Assembly (NCBI GenBank): GCA_934167825.1
Contig: CAKPLY010000002.1
Coordinates: 106,121 to 170,120 of the forward strand
DNA length: 64,000 bases
Reading direction: 5' to 3'
Source of the DNA: an uncultured Bacilli bacterium
Lineage (GTDB): Bacteria; Bacillota_I; Bacilli_A; RF39; UBA660
This document shows positions 44,801 through 53,202 of the stretch, in pieces. Numbering within the stretch: the stretch's first letter is position 1; each line of letters opens with the position of its first letter. The translations under genes were made by a program, and so were the position numbers. Below the pieces are notes generated by a model that made no database searches, was not told where the DNA came from, and worked only from the letters and a program-made list of their open reading frames with translations.

Positions 44801-45152
44801 TAATAAGTTAATTGATGTTAAGAGTGAATTAGAAGACAGATTTGGTAAGATTAGTAAAGAAATGGAACTATATATGTATGAAGAATGGTTAGAGAAACTT
44901 GCTGATAGATTGGAAATTAAAACCATTAAACAAACCAATACATTAATTGAACTTGAAATGTCTAGTGATATGTCTAAAAGGATAGATGGAGAGAAACTAT
45001 TTTATACTGCATATGAGATTTCTAGTAATTTTAAGTTGAAACTTATTGAAGGAAAAATACATATTATTTTAAATCTTGTTAATTTAGAGAAACATAATGT
45101 ATTTTATTTAATAGATTTATTTAATAAGATAATCGACGATAATAATATTTAA
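41844..45152 (+). CDS. mfd: Transcription-repair coupling factor Mfd
   Basis: 1102 residues. UvrB-like N-terminus, RNA-polymerase-interaction domain (KGDYIVHEMHGIGIYDSI...VPVEKIDRISKFV), translocase with Walker A GDVGYGKTEVAFRAMF, DEEQ box VIDEEQRFGV, LSATPIPRTL and QIRGRIGRSDRVGYAYLMY, then the C-terminal autoinhibitory domain. It removes stalled RNA polymerase and recruits UvrA. Complete. Confidence 0.98.
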   Translation: MNIFDNMFKINDKYNYSVSGLTKELNALYIYNNFIKQNKNIIVVVNSIFEGNDLYNRILNYTKNVLFFPMDDFITSEAIAISPEFKTERINTINKLLNDNRYIVITNLMGYLRYLPKENVWKDKIISISKDIDINRDKLIEDLHNIGYEKETIVTETGKYAVRGYVIDVFPIGNENPIRIEFWGDTVDSIKYFDVDTQLTNLEINNINIYPYTEFLIDNMNDDVIRKQKYLKYYSNDITNICGYLDDYICFWYDYNQIMTSYKLLRETIFEYDNNNESSIKTDYMYDIKDIFVKNEVYLMNIDNILSDIKLDFKEDYVSYNIDNFEGNLELFKKELEKFLIKKKTIILCIDNQSTLKNIVNYMDIDKLIVTNINDIVLNSVNIINYSIGNGYIFNDYVVISNNDIFKISKKSNYKSKFKLSSRLSSISNINKGDYIVHEMHGIGIYDSIVTLTKNGLKKDYIKLIYADGDVLYVPVEKIDRISKFVGKEASNMKLNKLNTDEWTKKKNKVKSRLNDIAGDLIKVSAEREMMKGFAFSEDDENQVLFDSEFEYTETTDQLKAINSIKNEMERSKPMDMLLCGDVGYGKTEVAFRAMFKAVNDGKQVAYLCPTTILSSQQYKSALSRFKNFPINIALLNRFVPYEKQKCIIQDVNDGKIDILFGTHRILNDAIKFKNLGLLVIDEEQRFGVTHKEKIKKFKSNIDVLTLSATPIPRTLQMSMSGIRSLSLIETPPLERLPIQTYVLPENDSVVKDAIYKELSRNGQIFILYNRVETIQNKLDELQKLVPEASIKIAHGQMSRTELEDVMFEFINHEFDILLCTTIIETGIDIANVNTLIIFDSDRFGLSQLYQIRGRIGRSDRVGYAYLMYDNKKELNDIAVKRLSTIKEFTELGSGFKIAMRDLSIRGAGDILGSEQSGYIDSIGIDLYLKMLKEAVDKLKGNYVNDKENDSNKPIIEVETHISNDYVSDDDLKIEIHKKINEIDGINKLIDVKSELEDRFGKISKEMELYMYEEWLEKLADRLEIKTIKQTNTLIELEMSSDMSKRIDGEKLFYTAYEISSNFKLKLIEGKIHIILNLVNLEKHNVFYLIDLFNKIIDDNNI

Positions 45153-45156
45153 AAGA

Positions 45157-45195
45157 AAAAGTTAGTCATTTGTTATAATGTGCTAACTTCTTTTT
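45157..45195. terminator. Bidirectional terminator between mfd and ppa
   Basis: AAGTTAG (45159-45165) pairs with CTAACTT (45183-45189), A-rich before and T-rich after. The ppa stop codon lies in the loop. Confidence 0.7.
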
Positions 45196-45679
45196 GCTTT
45201 TTTTCGTATGCTTCTTTACATTTCTTTATTAATTCAATAGCTTCTGTTTTATTATGATAATTTAGAACTTCAACTTTTATGTTTTGTAATACTTTGTAAT
45301 TTTCAAAGAAATTTTTTATTTCATTTAAGGTAAATTCATTTAAATCATCAATTTCATTTATATCTTGATTTCTTGGATCTACATCTACAACAGATATTAT
45401 TTTATAATCGTCATATCCATTGTCTATCATATGTAAATATCCAATTATTCTTGATGGGACAATACATCCTGGAAATGTTTGTTCGCTTGATATAACTAAT
45501 ATATCTAATGGGTCACCGTCTGGAGACAAAGTGTTTCTTATATAGCCATATTCTGCGGGATAAGTCATAGCTGAATATAAGACTCTATCTAATTTGATAT
45601 CTTTTGTTTTTTCATCAATTTCAAACTTATTTTTTGTTTTCATTGGAATTTCTATTATGGCATTTTCTACGTGTTTCAT
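45173..45679 (-). CDS. ppa: Inorganic pyrophosphatase (family I, soluble)
   Basis: 168 residues from ATG 45679, preceded by AGTGGTGATAAAA. EIPMKTKNKFEIDEKT, YPAEYGYI and the metal-binding DGDPLDILV are the family I active site. It hydrolyses pyrophosphate in the cytoplasm. It is an insertion relative to the Bacillus order, on the opposite strand between mfd and spoVT. Confidence 0.96.
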   Translation of the reverse strand: MKHVENAIIEIPMKTKNKFEIDEKTKDIKLDRVLYSAMTYPAEYGYIRNTLSPDGDPLDILVISSEQTFPGCIVPSRIIGYLHMIDNGYDDYKIISVVDVDPRNQDINEIDDLNEFTLNEIKNFFENYKVLQNIKVEVLNYHNKTEAIELIKKCKEAYEKKQKEVSTL

Positions 45680-45781
45680 TTTTATCACCACTTTAAGTAT
45701 AAATAAAAAAGATTAAATAGTCAATTAGAATGAATAAATTTTACATTAATTAACAAAATAATATTGAAAGGTAGGTATTAT

Positions 45782-46312
45782 ATGAAAACAACAGGTGTAG
45801 TTAGAAAAATTGATGAACTTGGAAGAATTGTTATTCCAAAGGAAATAAGAAAAAATTTAAGAATTAAAAGTGGTGATAATTTAGAAATATTTTTAGAGGG
45901 AGATAATATATTACTTAAGAAATATTCACAAATAGAGACGTTAGAAAATGTTACAGAGAATTATGTAGAGAGTTTTAATCAGGTTATGAAACATAATATT
46001 ATTGTCACTGATAGAGATAAAGTAGTTGCAATAAGTGGTAGCTTAAAAAAGAAGTATTTGGGAAAACCTATTAGTGAATTTACAAATAGGTCAATAGAAA
46101 GACGAGATAGTTTTGTAGAGAGACAAAAGAAGAGTGTTAGTTTTATTGAAAATGAAGATGAGATATGTTATTATTCTTTTAGTTCAATAGTTAATAATGG
46201 TGATGCAATAGGGGCGGTTATTATTTTATCTACTGAAATACCTATTACTGATAGTGAAGAAAAGATGGCTGTTATTTTATCTAGAATACTTAGTAAACAT
46301 TTTATTGATTAG
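45782..46312 (+). CDS. spoVT: Stage V sporulation protein T (AbrB/GAF regulator)
   Basis: 176 residues from ATG 45782 (AGGTAGG upstream); B. subtilis SpoVT is 178. N-terminal AbrB swapped-hairpin domain TTGVVRKIDELGRIVIPKEIRKNLRIKSGDNLEIF (1-50) and a C-terminal GAF-like domain (VTDRDKVVAISGSLKKKYLGKPISE...NGDAIGAVIILS). It tunes sigma-G dependent forespore genes. It follows mfd as in Bacillus, apart from the ppa insertion. The two-domain length argues against a plain AbrB. Confidence 0.93.
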   Translation: MKTTGVVRKIDELGRIVIPKEIRKNLRIKSGDNLEIFLEGDNILLKKYSQIETLENVTENYVESFNQVMKHNIIVTDRDKVVAISGSLKKKYLGKPISEFTNRSIERRDSFVERQKKSVSFIENEDEICYYSFSSIVNNGDAIGAVIILSTEIPITDSEEKMAVILSRILSKHFID

Positions 46313-46416
46313 TTATACTTAAAAGATTATAATTATTTGATATTATATTCTTTTTTTGTTTTTCTTGACTTTTTATTACTTATTATATATAATAATATGC
46401 AATTTTGGAGGGGATT

Positions 46417-47172
46417 ATGGTATTTAATAAGAAAAATGATTTTGATATGTTTTTGAAGAAAGAATATATTAGAGAGATTGGTAGTGGGTCACAAGGAATA
46501 TGTTATTATAATTTTAAAACTAAGGATGTATATAAGATTTTTTATCAATATTTTGATGATGATGAAGATTTTTATATAGAATATACAAGTGAAGAATTTA
46601 TGAGATTTAGTAATATGATAAATGATACATATGTTTTTGCTAATGATGTTATTATTGTTGAAGATAAGATTGTGGGATATGTAACTAATTATGTTATGGG
46701 TAAATTACTTTCTTCGATCAATCCTTTATATGTTAATTTAGATAAATTATCTTTATGTACTAATAAAGTATTTGATGACAATGAAAAACTAGCATTAAAT
46801 GGTGTTAGAACTCATGATGTTTTATATAATATTATGTATGGTAGAAATGGATTTAAGATTATAGATTTTGTAGAATATAGTTTTAGTAATGCAAGTTATG
46901 AGAAAATAAAAAGAAGTAATGATAGAAACTTTAATGAAGGGGTTATGAAATTTTTAGTGGATGGTTATTTTGATGAATTTGTGTTAAGTAACGAAGTATT
47001 AAAAAATATGTATTTAGATAATGATACTAACGTAAATGAATTTATTGTAACATTTAAAAAAATTTTAAGTGAGTATATGTCATGTAATGTTGATAAATTA
47101 TGTAATGCAAAGAAATGTTTAAATAAGAAACTTATTAATAAAGATTATGAAAGAAGTTATAATTTAAGATAA
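46417..47172 (+). CDS. Protein-kinase-fold protein (diverged)
   Basis: 251 residues from ATG 46417 (GGAGGGG). A glycine-rich loop REIGSGSQGICYY, a VAIK-like lysine in KDVYKIFY, a catalytic-loop-like GVRTHDVLYNIMYG (H-D....N) and a DFG-like FKIIDFVEY are visible, a small kinase-like fold. The HRD Arg is absent and DFG is IDF. Function unknown; substrate might be a protein or small molecule. A ComK-, SpoVT- and T-box-rich neighbourhood gives no clear hint. Confidence 0.6.
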   Translation: MVFNKKNDFDMFLKKEYIREIGSGSQGICYYNFKTKDVYKIFYQYFDDDEDFYIEYTSEEFMRFSNMINDTYVFANDVIIVEDKIVGYVTNYVMGKLLSSINPLYVNLDKLSLCTNKVFDDNEKLALNGVRTHDVLYNIMYGRNGFKIIDFVEYSFSNASYEKIKRSNDRNFNEGVMKFLVDGYFDEFVLSNEVLKNMYLDNDTNVNEFIVTFKKILSEYMSCNVDKLCNAKKCLNKKLINKDYERSYNLR

Positions 47173-47178
47173 TTTAGG

Positions 47179-47207
47179 TTGATTATGATATTAAATTGTG
47201 ATATAAT
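47179..47207 (+). promoter_or_regulatory. Promoter of the T-box/dut/metG operon
   Basis: TTGATT (47179-47184) and TATAAT (47202-47207) with an ideal 17-bp spacer, starting transcription near 47214, just before the T-box leader. Confidence 0.75.
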
Positions 47208-47214
47208 CTAATAA

Positions 47215-47439
47215 AAAGAAAAGATTATGAAGAAAAAGAGTAATAATTTAGTAGTTTATAGAGAGTCTATGATTGGTGGAAATAGATAATGAAATTTTAT
47301 TATAGATGGTTTTTGGAATTGTTTAATGGATAAGATTAAAACGAATAAGCGCGTTATAGCTATTAAGATATAATTAATGTTATATAAAATAAGGTGGTAC
47401 CACGATTATTCGTCCTTTGGTTTCATCTTATTTTTTTTA
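47215..47439 (+). promoter_or_regulatory. T-box riboswitch leader upstream of dut-metG
   Basis: T-box sequence AAGGTGGTACCACG at 47391-47404, followed by the antiterminator partner TCGTCCTT and the competing terminator TGGTTTCATCTTATTT with T-run (to 47438). The antiterminator bulge UGGUACC expects a tRNA ending ACCA. Stem I apical hairpin TCTAT (47266-47270)/ATAGA (47282-47286) has loop GATTGGTGGAA and an AGAGAG motif before it. Specifier candidates are ATG 47289-47291 and ATT 47294-47296; I cannot decide by eye, but metG in the operon favours Met. Confidence 0.92.
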
Positions 47440-47452
47440 GGAGTGATAGATT

Positions 47453-47953
47453 ATGAGAAAATTTGAGATTGTTAGTAGGAGACAATTTGATAGTGATTTT
47501 AATGGTTATAATACTGAATATAATGATATTATGCTACCTAAAAGAAACACTAAATATTCGGCTGGATATGATTTTTATATTCCTTTTGATATAGTGATTA
47601 AGCCTAATCAAGTTGTTAAAATTCCTACGGGTATTAAAGTACTTCTTAATAATGACGAATTTTTGGGTATGTATATACGCAGTAGTTTGGGATTTAAGTA
47701 TAATTTACGGATGTGTAATCAAGTTGGAATTATAGATAGTGATTACTATAATAATATTAGTAATGAGGGGCATATATTTGTTAAGATTAAGAATGAGGGA
47801 CAAGAAGATGTTGTTTTAAAAAAGAATGATAGATATGTTCAAGGAATTATACAAAAATATTATATAGTAGATGATGAAGATAATGAATACTATGATAAAA
47901 GAATAGGTGGGTTTGGTAGTACAAATAAAGGAGAAGATAATAATGAAAGATAA
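47453..47953 (+). CDS. dut: dUTP pyrophosphatase
   Basis: 166 residues. Five dUTPase motifs in order: SAGYDFYIPF, IPTGIKVLL, IRSSLGFKYNLRM, GIIDSDYYN, and the Gly-rich RIGGFGSTNKG at the C-terminus. It forms trimers and keeps dUTP out of DNA. It is the first gene after the T-box, so it would be induced with metG when tRNA is uncharged, an unusual arrangement. It overlaps metG by 11 bp. Confidence 0.95.
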   Translation: MRKFEIVSRRQFDSDFNGYNTEYNDIMLPKRNTKYSAGYDFYIPFDIVIKPNQVVKIPTGIKVLLNNDEFLGMYIRSSLGFKYNLRMCNQVGIIDSDYYNNISNEGHIFVKIKNEGQEDVVLKKNDRYVQGIIQKYYIVDDEDNEYYDKRIGGFGSTNKGEDNNER

Positions 47954-49481
47954 ATTTTATATTAGTACAGCGATAGCATATGCATCAAGTAAACCGCATA
48001 TTGGTAATACTTATGAAATAGTTTTAGCAGATGTCATTGCAAGATACAAAAGATTATGTGGATATGATGTTTATTTTCAAACTGGTACAGATGAACATGG
48101 TGAGAAAATAGAATTAAAAGCAAAGGAAGCAGGAATTAATCCACAAGAATATGTTGATGAGAAAAGTGATGAAATTAAAAGAATATGGGATGTAATGAAT
48201 ACAAGTTATGATAGATTTGTTAGAACAACTGACCCAAAACACAAAGAAATAGTACAAGAAATATTTAAGAAATTATATGAACAAAAAGATATATATTTAG
48301 GTACTTATACTGGGCTTTATTGTACTCCTTGTGAATCATTTTGGACTGAGAGTCAGCTTGTTGATGGAAAGTGTCCTGATTGTGGTAGAGAGGTAAAAGA
48401 GGCAAGTGAGGAAGCTTATTTCTTTAAAATGAGTAAATATTCTAAATGGTTAGAAGATTATATTAATAATAATCCTTCGTTTATTGAACCTGAATCTAGA
48501 AAGAATGAAATAATGAATAACTTTATTAAACCTGGATTACAAGATTTATGTGTATCTAGAACTAGTTTTAAATGGGGAGTTCCTGTTTCATTTAATGAAG
48601 GTCATGTTGTGTATGTTTGGATTGATGCTTTATCTAATTATATTACTTTTTTGGGCTATAATCCTAATGGTGAATCTAGTGATGAATTTAAAAAATATTG
48701 GCCTTGTGATATACATTTAATAGGTAAAGATATATTAAGATTTCATACTATTTATTGGCCTATTATGCTTCATGCTTTAGGACTTGAACTTCCTAAAAAG
48801 GTATTTGGACATCCTTGGTTATTGTTTGGTAGTGACAAAATGAGTAAGAGCAAAGGAAATATTGTTTATGCAGATGATTTGGTTGATAAGTATGGTGTTG
48901 ATGCAGTTAGATTTTATATGATTCATGAGATTCCTTTTGGGCAAGATGGTAGTTATACTGAAGATTTACTTATTGATACTATAAATTCTAATTTAGCAAA
49001 TGTTTTAGGAAATTTAGTTAATAGAACTATCGGTATGTCTAATAAATATTTTGATGGTATTGTTGTGAATAAAAATGTTAGTGAAGATATTGATAATGAC
49101 TTTATAAATGATATATTAAGTGTTAAAGATAAAGTTGAAGAGAATATTAATAAATATCGTGTTGCGGATTCTTTAGAAAATATAATTGATGGGTACCGTA
49201 GATGTAATAAATATATTGATGATACAATGCCTTGGGTATTAGTAAAAGATGATACAAAGAAGGATAGATTAAGTACAGTTTTATATAATTTGGTGGAAGC
49301 AATTAGAATTATTACTGTTTTATTACAACCTTATTTACCTGATACTTCAAAAAATATATTTAAACAAATAAATACTGATAAGGTAAGTTATGATTCAATA
49401 AGTGAATTTGGTAGTTATATTAGTGGTACTAAGTTAAATATTCCTGAAATATTATTTAAGCGTATTGAACAAGAAAAGTAA
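47943..49481 (+). CDS. metG: Methionyl-tRNA synthetase
   Basis: 512 residues from ATG 47943 (AAGGAG ten nt upstream). FYISTAIAYASSKPHIGN (HIGN), zinc site CTPCESF...CPDCGRE, KMSKSKGN, and the anticodon-binding domain; the optional C-terminal EMAP/dimerisation domain is missing. It charges tRNA-Met. Controlled by the upstream T-box. Confidence 0.98.
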   Translation: MKDKFYISTAIAYASSKPHIGNTYEIVLADVIARYKRLCGYDVYFQTGTDEHGEKIELKAKEAGINPQEYVDEKSDEIKRIWDVMNTSYDRFVRTTDPKHKEIVQEIFKKLYEQKDIYLGTYTGLYCTPCESFWTESQLVDGKCPDCGREVKEASEEAYFFKMSKYSKWLEDYINNNPSFIEPESRKNEIMNNFIKPGLQDLCVSRTSFKWGVPVSFNEGHVVYVWIDALSNYITFLGYNPNGESSDEFKKYWPCDIHLIGKDILRFHTIYWPIMLHALGLELPKKVFGHPWLLFGSDKMSKSKGNIVYADDLVDKYGVDAVRFYMIHEIPFGQDGSYTEDLLIDTINSNLANVLGNLVNRTIGMSNKYFDGIVVNKNVSEDIDNDFINDILSVKDKVEENINKYRVADSLENIIDGYRRCNKYIDDTMPWVLVKDDTKKDRLSTVLYNLVEAIRIITVLLQPYLPDTSKNIFKQINTDKVSYDSISEFGSYISGTKLNIPEILFKRIEQEK

Positions 49482-49493
49482 TTTAAGATATAA

Positions 49494-49527
49494 AAAGATT
49501 TACATTGTTAATGGTGTAAGTCTTTTT
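49494..49527 (+). terminator. Intrinsic terminator after metG
   Basis: AAAGATTTACA pairs with TGTAAGTCTTT (one G-T pair), followed by T7. Confidence 0.8.
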
Positions 49528-49649
49528 TTGCTGTAAAATAAATGTCAATATTTGTCATAATTAGATATTGTTATTTACAAGTCTATTTTTATTTGCTATT
49601 ATTGATTTAAGCGGTATTGCAGTATTGTTTTAAGAAAGGAATAAGAGCA

Positions 49650-49814
49650 ATGCTAAAGAGAATATATTGTTATAAATATGTTTTTGTAGTAATAATTACT
49701 GTTTGTTTATTTATTTATTTTTATAGAAATAATTTTACTGTAGGTGATGTTTTATATTTATTTATAGTGGAATGTTTTTTTATAAGACAGGCAATTAGTT
49801 TACGCATTAAATAG
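49650..49814 (+). CDS. Small single-pass membrane protein, 54 residues
   Basis: ATG 49650 follows AAAGGAATAAGAGCA. One clear membrane helix (YVFVVIITVCLFIYFYR) and a second hydrophobic stretch (VLYLFIVECFFI). No family recognised. 16 bp ahead of tatD, so probably co-transcribed with it. Confidence 0.55.
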   Translation: MLKRIYCYKYVFVVIITVCLFIYFYRNNFTVGDVLYLFIVECFFIRQAISLRIK

Positions 49815-49830
49815 AAGAAGAGGTGTACAT

Positions 49831-50583
49831 ATGATTACTGATATTCATTGTCATTTAGATTTGGATTATTATGATGATTTAGATTCTATATTAGAAAATG
49901 CCAAAAATAATGATGTTGGTAAACTTATTTATAATGGTACAAATATTTATAATAATAAGTATGTACTTGATATTATTAGTAAATATGATAATGTTTATGG
50001 GGCGATTGGGTTTCATCCTACTGAATTAGATGAGGTTAAAGAAAGTGATTATGAGTTTTTAGAAAGAGAAATTCAAAATAAAAAAATAGTTGCTATTGGA
50101 GAAATTGGACTTGATTATCATTATCCAGATACTGATAAGGAATTACAAAAGAGACATTTTATTAGACAATTAGAACTTGCGAAGAAGTATGATATACCTG
50201 TAATTATACATTCAAGAGACGCGATACAAGATACTTATGATTTAGTTAAGAAGTATAAAGTTAGGGGAGTTCTTCATTGTTATAGTGGTAGTGTAGAGAT
50301 GGCAAGAGAGTTTATTAAACTTGGTATATATATTTCTATTGGTGGAGTAGTAACATTTAATAATGCTAAAAATGTCATTGATGTAATAAAAGATATTGAT
50401 TTATCATACTTATTAGTAGAGACAGATAGTCCTTATTTGACTCCAGAACCTTATAGGGGAAAAAGAAATGAACCTGCGTATGTTATATATGTCGTAAAAA
50501 AAATAGCACAAATTAGGGAGATAGATATTAATAAGTTAAAGAATATACTTAGTAGTAACGTTTTTCACCTATTTGACATTTAA
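49831..50583 (+). CDS. tatD: TatD-family DNase (YabD)
   Basis: 250 residues. Metal ligands DIHCHLD, GEIGLDYHY, IIHSRDA, LHCYSGS and VETDSPYLTPEP(Y)RGKRNEP are all present. Metal-dependent 3'-5' exonuclease or DNA-repair hydrolase. Follows metG as in Bacillus. Confidence 0.96.
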   Translation: MITDIHCHLDLDYYDDLDSILENAKNNDVGKLIYNGTNIYNNKYVLDIISKYDNVYGAIGFHPTELDEVKESDYEFLEREIQNKKIVAIGEIGLDYHYPDTDKELQKRHFIRQLELAKKYDIPVIIHSRDAIQDTYDLVKKYKVRGVLHCYSGSVEMAREFIKLGIYISIGGVVTFNNAKNVIDVIKDIDLSYLLVETDSPYLTPEPYRGKRNEPAYVIYVVKKIAQIREIDINKLKNILSSNVFHLFDI

Positions 50584-50634
50584 TAAAAAAAATGGTAGAA
50601 TTATTTTAGTGATAAAATAATAGAGGTGGATTTT

Positions 50635-51225
50635 ATGAAGAAAATAGTACCTAAGATACTAATAGTTTCTTTACAAATTATAATAGGTGCTTTATTTTTA
50701 ATAATAAAAGTTAATTGTGAAAAAGATATTAAATATACAGTAAATAGTAATAAATTAGATAAGTTAAGTCAATTTGTTTATAGTGAAAAGGAAAAATCTA
50801 TACTAGATTATGATACAATTAGTACTTATATTGGCAGTTTAACTGGTTATGGACCTGATTGTTATGGATGTGGAAATTATCGTACTAATAAAGTTTCTAC
50901 TTCTTCGGGATATCATATTGCAAATATAGTGGATGGTGTTATTCAAAGTGCTTTTACTATAACATATGATGATTATGAGTATGGAGAAGTTAGAATTCTT
51001 GCTGCAGATAGAACTATTCCTTATAAATCTATTGTAAGAGTTAGTGCTCCTGGTATGGAACCTTTTTTGGGAGTCGTACTAGATAGAGGTAGTACTGTTG
51101 GTATATCTAATTGTAGTAGTAAGAATGGATGTTTAACTACTTTTGATTTACTTTATCCTACCGAAAAGGAAGCAAATGGTAAAATAAATAATGTTATTTT
51201 TGATATATTAAGAGTGGGTGAATAA
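50635..51225 (+). CDS. Secreted 3D (Asp-Asp-Asp)-domain protein, in the yabE position
   Basis: 196 residues from ATG 50635 (GAGGTGG five nt upstream; the GTG at 50626 is inside that site). Signal anchor at the N-terminus (ILIVSLQIIIGALFLII), then a 3D-like double-psi barrel: TGYGPDCYGCGN, ILAADRTIPYKSIVRV, VVLDRGSTVG and TTFDLLYPTEKEA. Three Asp in DR/LDR/FD are the presumed catalytic set of lytic transglycosylases. B. subtilis YabE at this place also has DUF348 and G5 domains, missing here. Likely acts on the wall or spore cortex. Confidence 0.75.
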   Translation: MKKIVPKILIVSLQIIIGALFLIIKVNCEKDIKYTVNSNKLDKLSQFVYSEKEKSILDYDTISTYIGSLTGYGPDCYGCGNYRTNKVSTSSGYHIANIVDGVIQSAFTITYDDYEYGEVRILAADRTIPYKSIVRVSAPGMEPFLGVVLDRGSTVGISNCSSKNGCLTTFDLLYPTEKEANGKINNVIFDILRVGE

Positions 51226-51294
51226 CTCATTTTTTTAATTTATTGTTGACTTTTAATGTTTAATATTATTTAATATATTTAAGGATGTGTAATT

Positions 51295-52089
51295 ATGTTA
51301 GAAAATTTTGAATATAAGAAATCATTAGGGCAGAATTTTATTAATGATCAGAATATAATAGATAAGATTGTTAAAGTTGCTGGAGTAGATAAAGATACTT
51401 TAGTTATTGAGATAGGGCCAGGAGCAGGTGTGTTGTCTAGTAAGATTATACCATTATCTAAGTATTCTATATTATATGAAATAGATACAAGGTTAGAGGA
51501 AATATTAGATTATAACTTATGCAAGTATGATAATTACAAAATTATATTTAATGATTTTCTTTGTGAAGATGTTTCTTTAGAAGTTAAAAAATATGATTAT
51601 AAGAAGTTATATGTAGTTGCTAATTTGCCTTATTATATTACTACTCCCATAATATGTAAGATTACTGAAGAGTTAAATGTAGATAAAGTTGTTATTATGA
51701 TACAAAAAGAGGTTGCAGATAGATTATGTGCTAAAGTTAATAGTAAAGATTATGGATATATTAGTGCATATTTAAATTATTTTTATGATATTAAAAAAGA
51801 GTTTTTGGTATCAAGAAAATGTTTTACTCCATCTCCAAAAGTAGATAGTATGGTTATATCACTTAATAGAATAGATAGAGATAACAAAGTTAATAATATT
51901 AAATTACTAAATAGGATTTTAAAAGATAGTTTTAAGTATAAAAGAAAAAATTTAAAGAATAATTTAAAGGGTTATGATTTGAAGAAAATAGAAAGTATAT
52001 TAGAAAAACATAAACTTAATATAACTTGTCGTGCTGAGAATATTAATATCGATGTTTTTGTTGATATAGCAAATGAACTAGATAAATAG
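51295..52089 (+). CDS. rsmA: 16S rRNA dimethyladenosine transferase RsmA (KsgA)
   Basis: 264 residues. KKSLGQNFINDQNIIDKIV, SAM motif VIEIGPGAGVLSSKI, catalytic VVANLPYYITTPII and the FTPSPKVDSMVI block. Dimethylates A1518 and A1519. rnmV, which sits between yabE and ksgA in Bacillus, is absent. Confidence 0.98.
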   Translation: MLENFEYKKSLGQNFINDQNIIDKIVKVAGVDKDTLVIEIGPGAGVLSSKIIPLSKYSILYEIDTRLEEILDYNLCKYDNYKIIFNDFLCEDVSLEVKKYDYKKLYVVANLPYYITTPIICKITEELNVDKVVIMIQKEVADRLCAKVNSKDYGYISAYLNYFYDIKKEFLVSRKCFTPSPKVDSMVISLNRIDRDNKVNNIKLLNRILKDSFKYKRKNLKNNLKGYDLKKIESILEKHKLNITCRAENINIDVFVDIANELDK

Positions 52090-52131
52090 TTCTTTTTCTT
52101 TTTTTATTACATATATTGTATTGGTGATATT

Positions 52132-52893
52132 GTGTATAGAATAGGGAATTTAGTTACTAGAAAGTCATATAATAATGATATTATATTCAAGATTGTTGAT
52201 ATAGTAGAAGATAATTATATATTACAAGGTTATTTTGTTAGACTATATGCTGATGCTAAAGAAGAAGATTTAAATTTAGTAAATGGTGATGTTACTAATG
52301 ATTTTGAACCTGATATTAATGAATATAGAACTTTAGATAGAAATGAATATTTTTATTTACCTGGCAAAATTTTGCATTTGGATGGAGATAGGGATTATTT
52401 AAATAAGTGTATGGAATTTTATAAAAAAAATAAGATTAAAGCATTTGGTTTTTATATGAAAGAAGAGAATTTTGCAGATAATATTGGTGATTTGTTAGAT
52501 AAATATAATCCTGATATATTAGTTCTTACTGGTCATGATGCTTATTTTAGAAAGAAAAGAGGAAATCAGGGGTATAAGAATACAAGTAGTTTTGTTAATG
52601 CTGTAAAAGAAGCAAGAAAGTATGAAAAATCGCAAGATAAACTTATTATTATATCTGGTGCATGTCAATCTAATTATGAAGAACTTATTACATCGGGATC
52701 TAATTTTGCTTCAAGTCCTAAAAAAGTTAATATTCATGCACTTGATCCTGCGATAGTTGCTACTATGGTTGCATTTTCTAATAAAAATAATGATATAGAT
52801 TTAATAAAAATACTTAATAGTACTAAATATAAAAGTGATGGAATTGGAGGAATTATAACAAAAGGTACAATGTATGTTGGTTATCCAAGATAA
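52132..52893 (+). CDS. yabG: Sporulation-specific protease YabG
   Basis: 253 residues; GTG start after TTGGTGAT. RIGNLVTRKSYNNDIIFKI, YLPGKILHLDGDRDYLNKC, NPDILVLTGHDAYF, LIIISGACQSNYEELI.SGSNFASSPKKVNIHALDP and the C-terminal GIGGIITKGTMYVGYP match YabG throughout. Made in the mother cell under sigma-K; cleaves spore coat proteins. The conserved Cys of GACQS and His of TGHDA are likely catalytic. A specific endospore-former marker. Confidence 0.95.
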   Translation: MYRIGNLVTRKSYNNDIIFKIVDIVEDNYILQGYFVRLYADAKEEDLNLVNGDVTNDFEPDINEYRTLDRNEYFYLPGKILHLDGDRDYLNKCMEFYKKNKIKAFGFYMKEENFADNIGDLLDKYNPDILVLTGHDAYFRKKRGNQGYKNTSSFVNAVKEARKYEKSQDKLIIISGACQSNYEELITSGSNFASSPKKVNIHALDPAIVATMVAFSNKNNDIDLIKILNSTKYKSDGIGGIITKGTMYVGYPR

Positions 52894-52903
52894 AGGGGGA
52901 ATT

Positions 52904-53125
52904 ATGACACTTAAGAATATTAAGCAGTTAGTGTTAAAAAATATTGATAAAGAAGTTAAGGTGATATATAATGGTTCTAGAAATAAAAGGGAAGAATATT
53001 TTGGTACAATAAAAGAGGTCTATAATTACATATTTATTGTTAAGTTAGATACTGATGAAGTAAAAAGTTTTAGTTATAGTGATGTGCTAACAAATACAGT
53101 TCAAATTTTTTTTGGTAAAATATGA
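52904..53125 (+). CDS. veg: Veg-family protein
   Basis: 73 residues from ATG 52904 (GGGGGA). LKNIKQLVLKNIDKEVKVIYNGSRNKREEYFGTI, then Y..IF.V, and SFSYSDVLT matching Veg. In B. subtilis Veg stimulates biofilm formation and affects spore outgrowth. Follows yabG as there. Confidence 0.9.
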   Translation: MTLKNIKQLVLKNIDKEVKVIYNGSRNKREEYFGTIKEVYNYIFIVKLDTDEVKSFSYSDVLTNTVQIFFGKI

Positions 53126-53202
53126 GAAAACACTTGATTTTTAATATAATTTAATATACAATGATATTAGAAATATTGTTTCTAGAAGGAGAGTTAAAGT
53201 AC

